Part shown: positions 50,000 through 50,069 of the stretch, piece after piece
Layout: each line of letters starts with the position of its first letter
Numbering within the stretch: position 1 is the stretch's first letter
DNA from: an uncultured Bariatricus sp.
Lineage (GTDB): Bacteria; Bacillota; Clostridia; Lachnospirales; Lachnospiraceae
NCBI GenBank assembly: GCA_934320645.1
Contig: CAKRFP010000020.1
Coordinates: 1-50,069, forward strand
DNA: 50,069 bases
Direction: 5' to 3'
The notes under the pieces: generated by a model
Seen by the model: only the letters and a program-made list of their open reading frames with translations
Told to the model about the DNA's origin: nothing
Databases searched by the model: none
Program-made: the position numbers and the translations under genes

Positions 50000-50069
50000 G
50001 TGCGCCTAGCGGCGCACGTTTCTAACGGGTTAAAGTCCCAAATCCGCCCGGTAGTGGGAAGGATATAGC
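50000..50069 (+). mobile_element. Probable 5' end of a group II intron, cut by the window end
   Basis: The last 70 nt begin GTGCGCC, the 5' splice-site consensus of bacterial group II introns (GUGYG), form an immediate hairpin (GTGCGCC-TAGC-GGCGCAC), and go on AACGGGTTAAAGTCCC and GGTAGTGGGAAGG, which resemble domain I of such introns. The junction lies 5 nt behind the T run of an intrinsic terminator, the preferred site of class C introns. The reverse transcriptase and the 3' end are outside the window, so the call is an inference. Confidence 0.6.

Overview
The window reads as a chromosome segment of an anaerobic, low-GC Gram-positive gut bacterium, most likely a Lachnospiraceae (Clostridia). 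Evidence: AGGAGG-type ribosome binding sites and TTGACA/TATAAT promoters throughout; a clostridial S10-spc-alpha ribosomal cluster with a KOW-domain gene between map and infA; a zinc-type S14; Stickland D-proline reductase with a selenocysteine codon; and YesM/YesN-type sensing. Genus cannot be fixed by eye. All calls come from reading the sequence; no database search was run.

Layout. (1) 1-3145: tartrate uptake and dehydration operon (SLC13/DASS carrier, ttdA, ttdB) behind a strong promoter that overlaps a perfect inverted repeat. (2) 3510-10083: a complete four-gene Wadjet (jetABCD) SMC-type plasmid-defence operon, flanked on both sides by palindromic repeat clusters. (3) 10356-18576: D-proline Stickland module. 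Proline racemase (prdF) and a TetR gene lie on the minus strand; the selenocysteine tRNA gene selC lies between prdF and the plus-strand operon prdC-prdA-small gene-prdB-prdD-prdE. PrdB is read through an in-frame UGA followed by a bacterial SECIS-like hairpin. (4) 18764-21862: a TetR repressor divergent from a secreted heptad-repeat protein, with three matching palindromic operators on two opposed promoters. (5) 21985-23210, minus strand: a nitroreductase gene, then a ~285-nt highly structured RNA with its own promoter and terminator, then a 63-residue acidic protein gene that has no promoter of its own. (6) 23420-40409: ribosomal protein/secY/adk/map/infA/rpoA cluster, with long structured leaders before rpsJ and rpsM. 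(7) 40505-49863: a sugar (galactofuranose-like) sensing and import locus: membrane-anchored sensor binding protein, AraC-type response regulator, histidine kinase, then lipoprotein SBP, ATPase and two permeases (ytfQRT-yjfF type). (8) 49915-50069: a promoter, a terminator hairpin, and what looks like the first 70 nt of a group II intron sitting right behind that terminator.

How the parts work together. selC supplies tRNA-Sec for PrdB. PrdF makes D-proline, PrdA/PrdB reduce it to 5-aminovalerate, and PrdC probably delivers the electrons. A near-identical 18-bp partly palindromic box lies in both the prdF and prdC promoter regions and suggests co-regulation. The most novel-looking items are the structured RNA at 22268-22556, the prdD/prdE pair split exactly at the position where PrdA is cleaved to form its pyruvoyl group, the sensor SBP with an acidic insert and altered ligand-site residues, and the rpmJ-rpsM leader.
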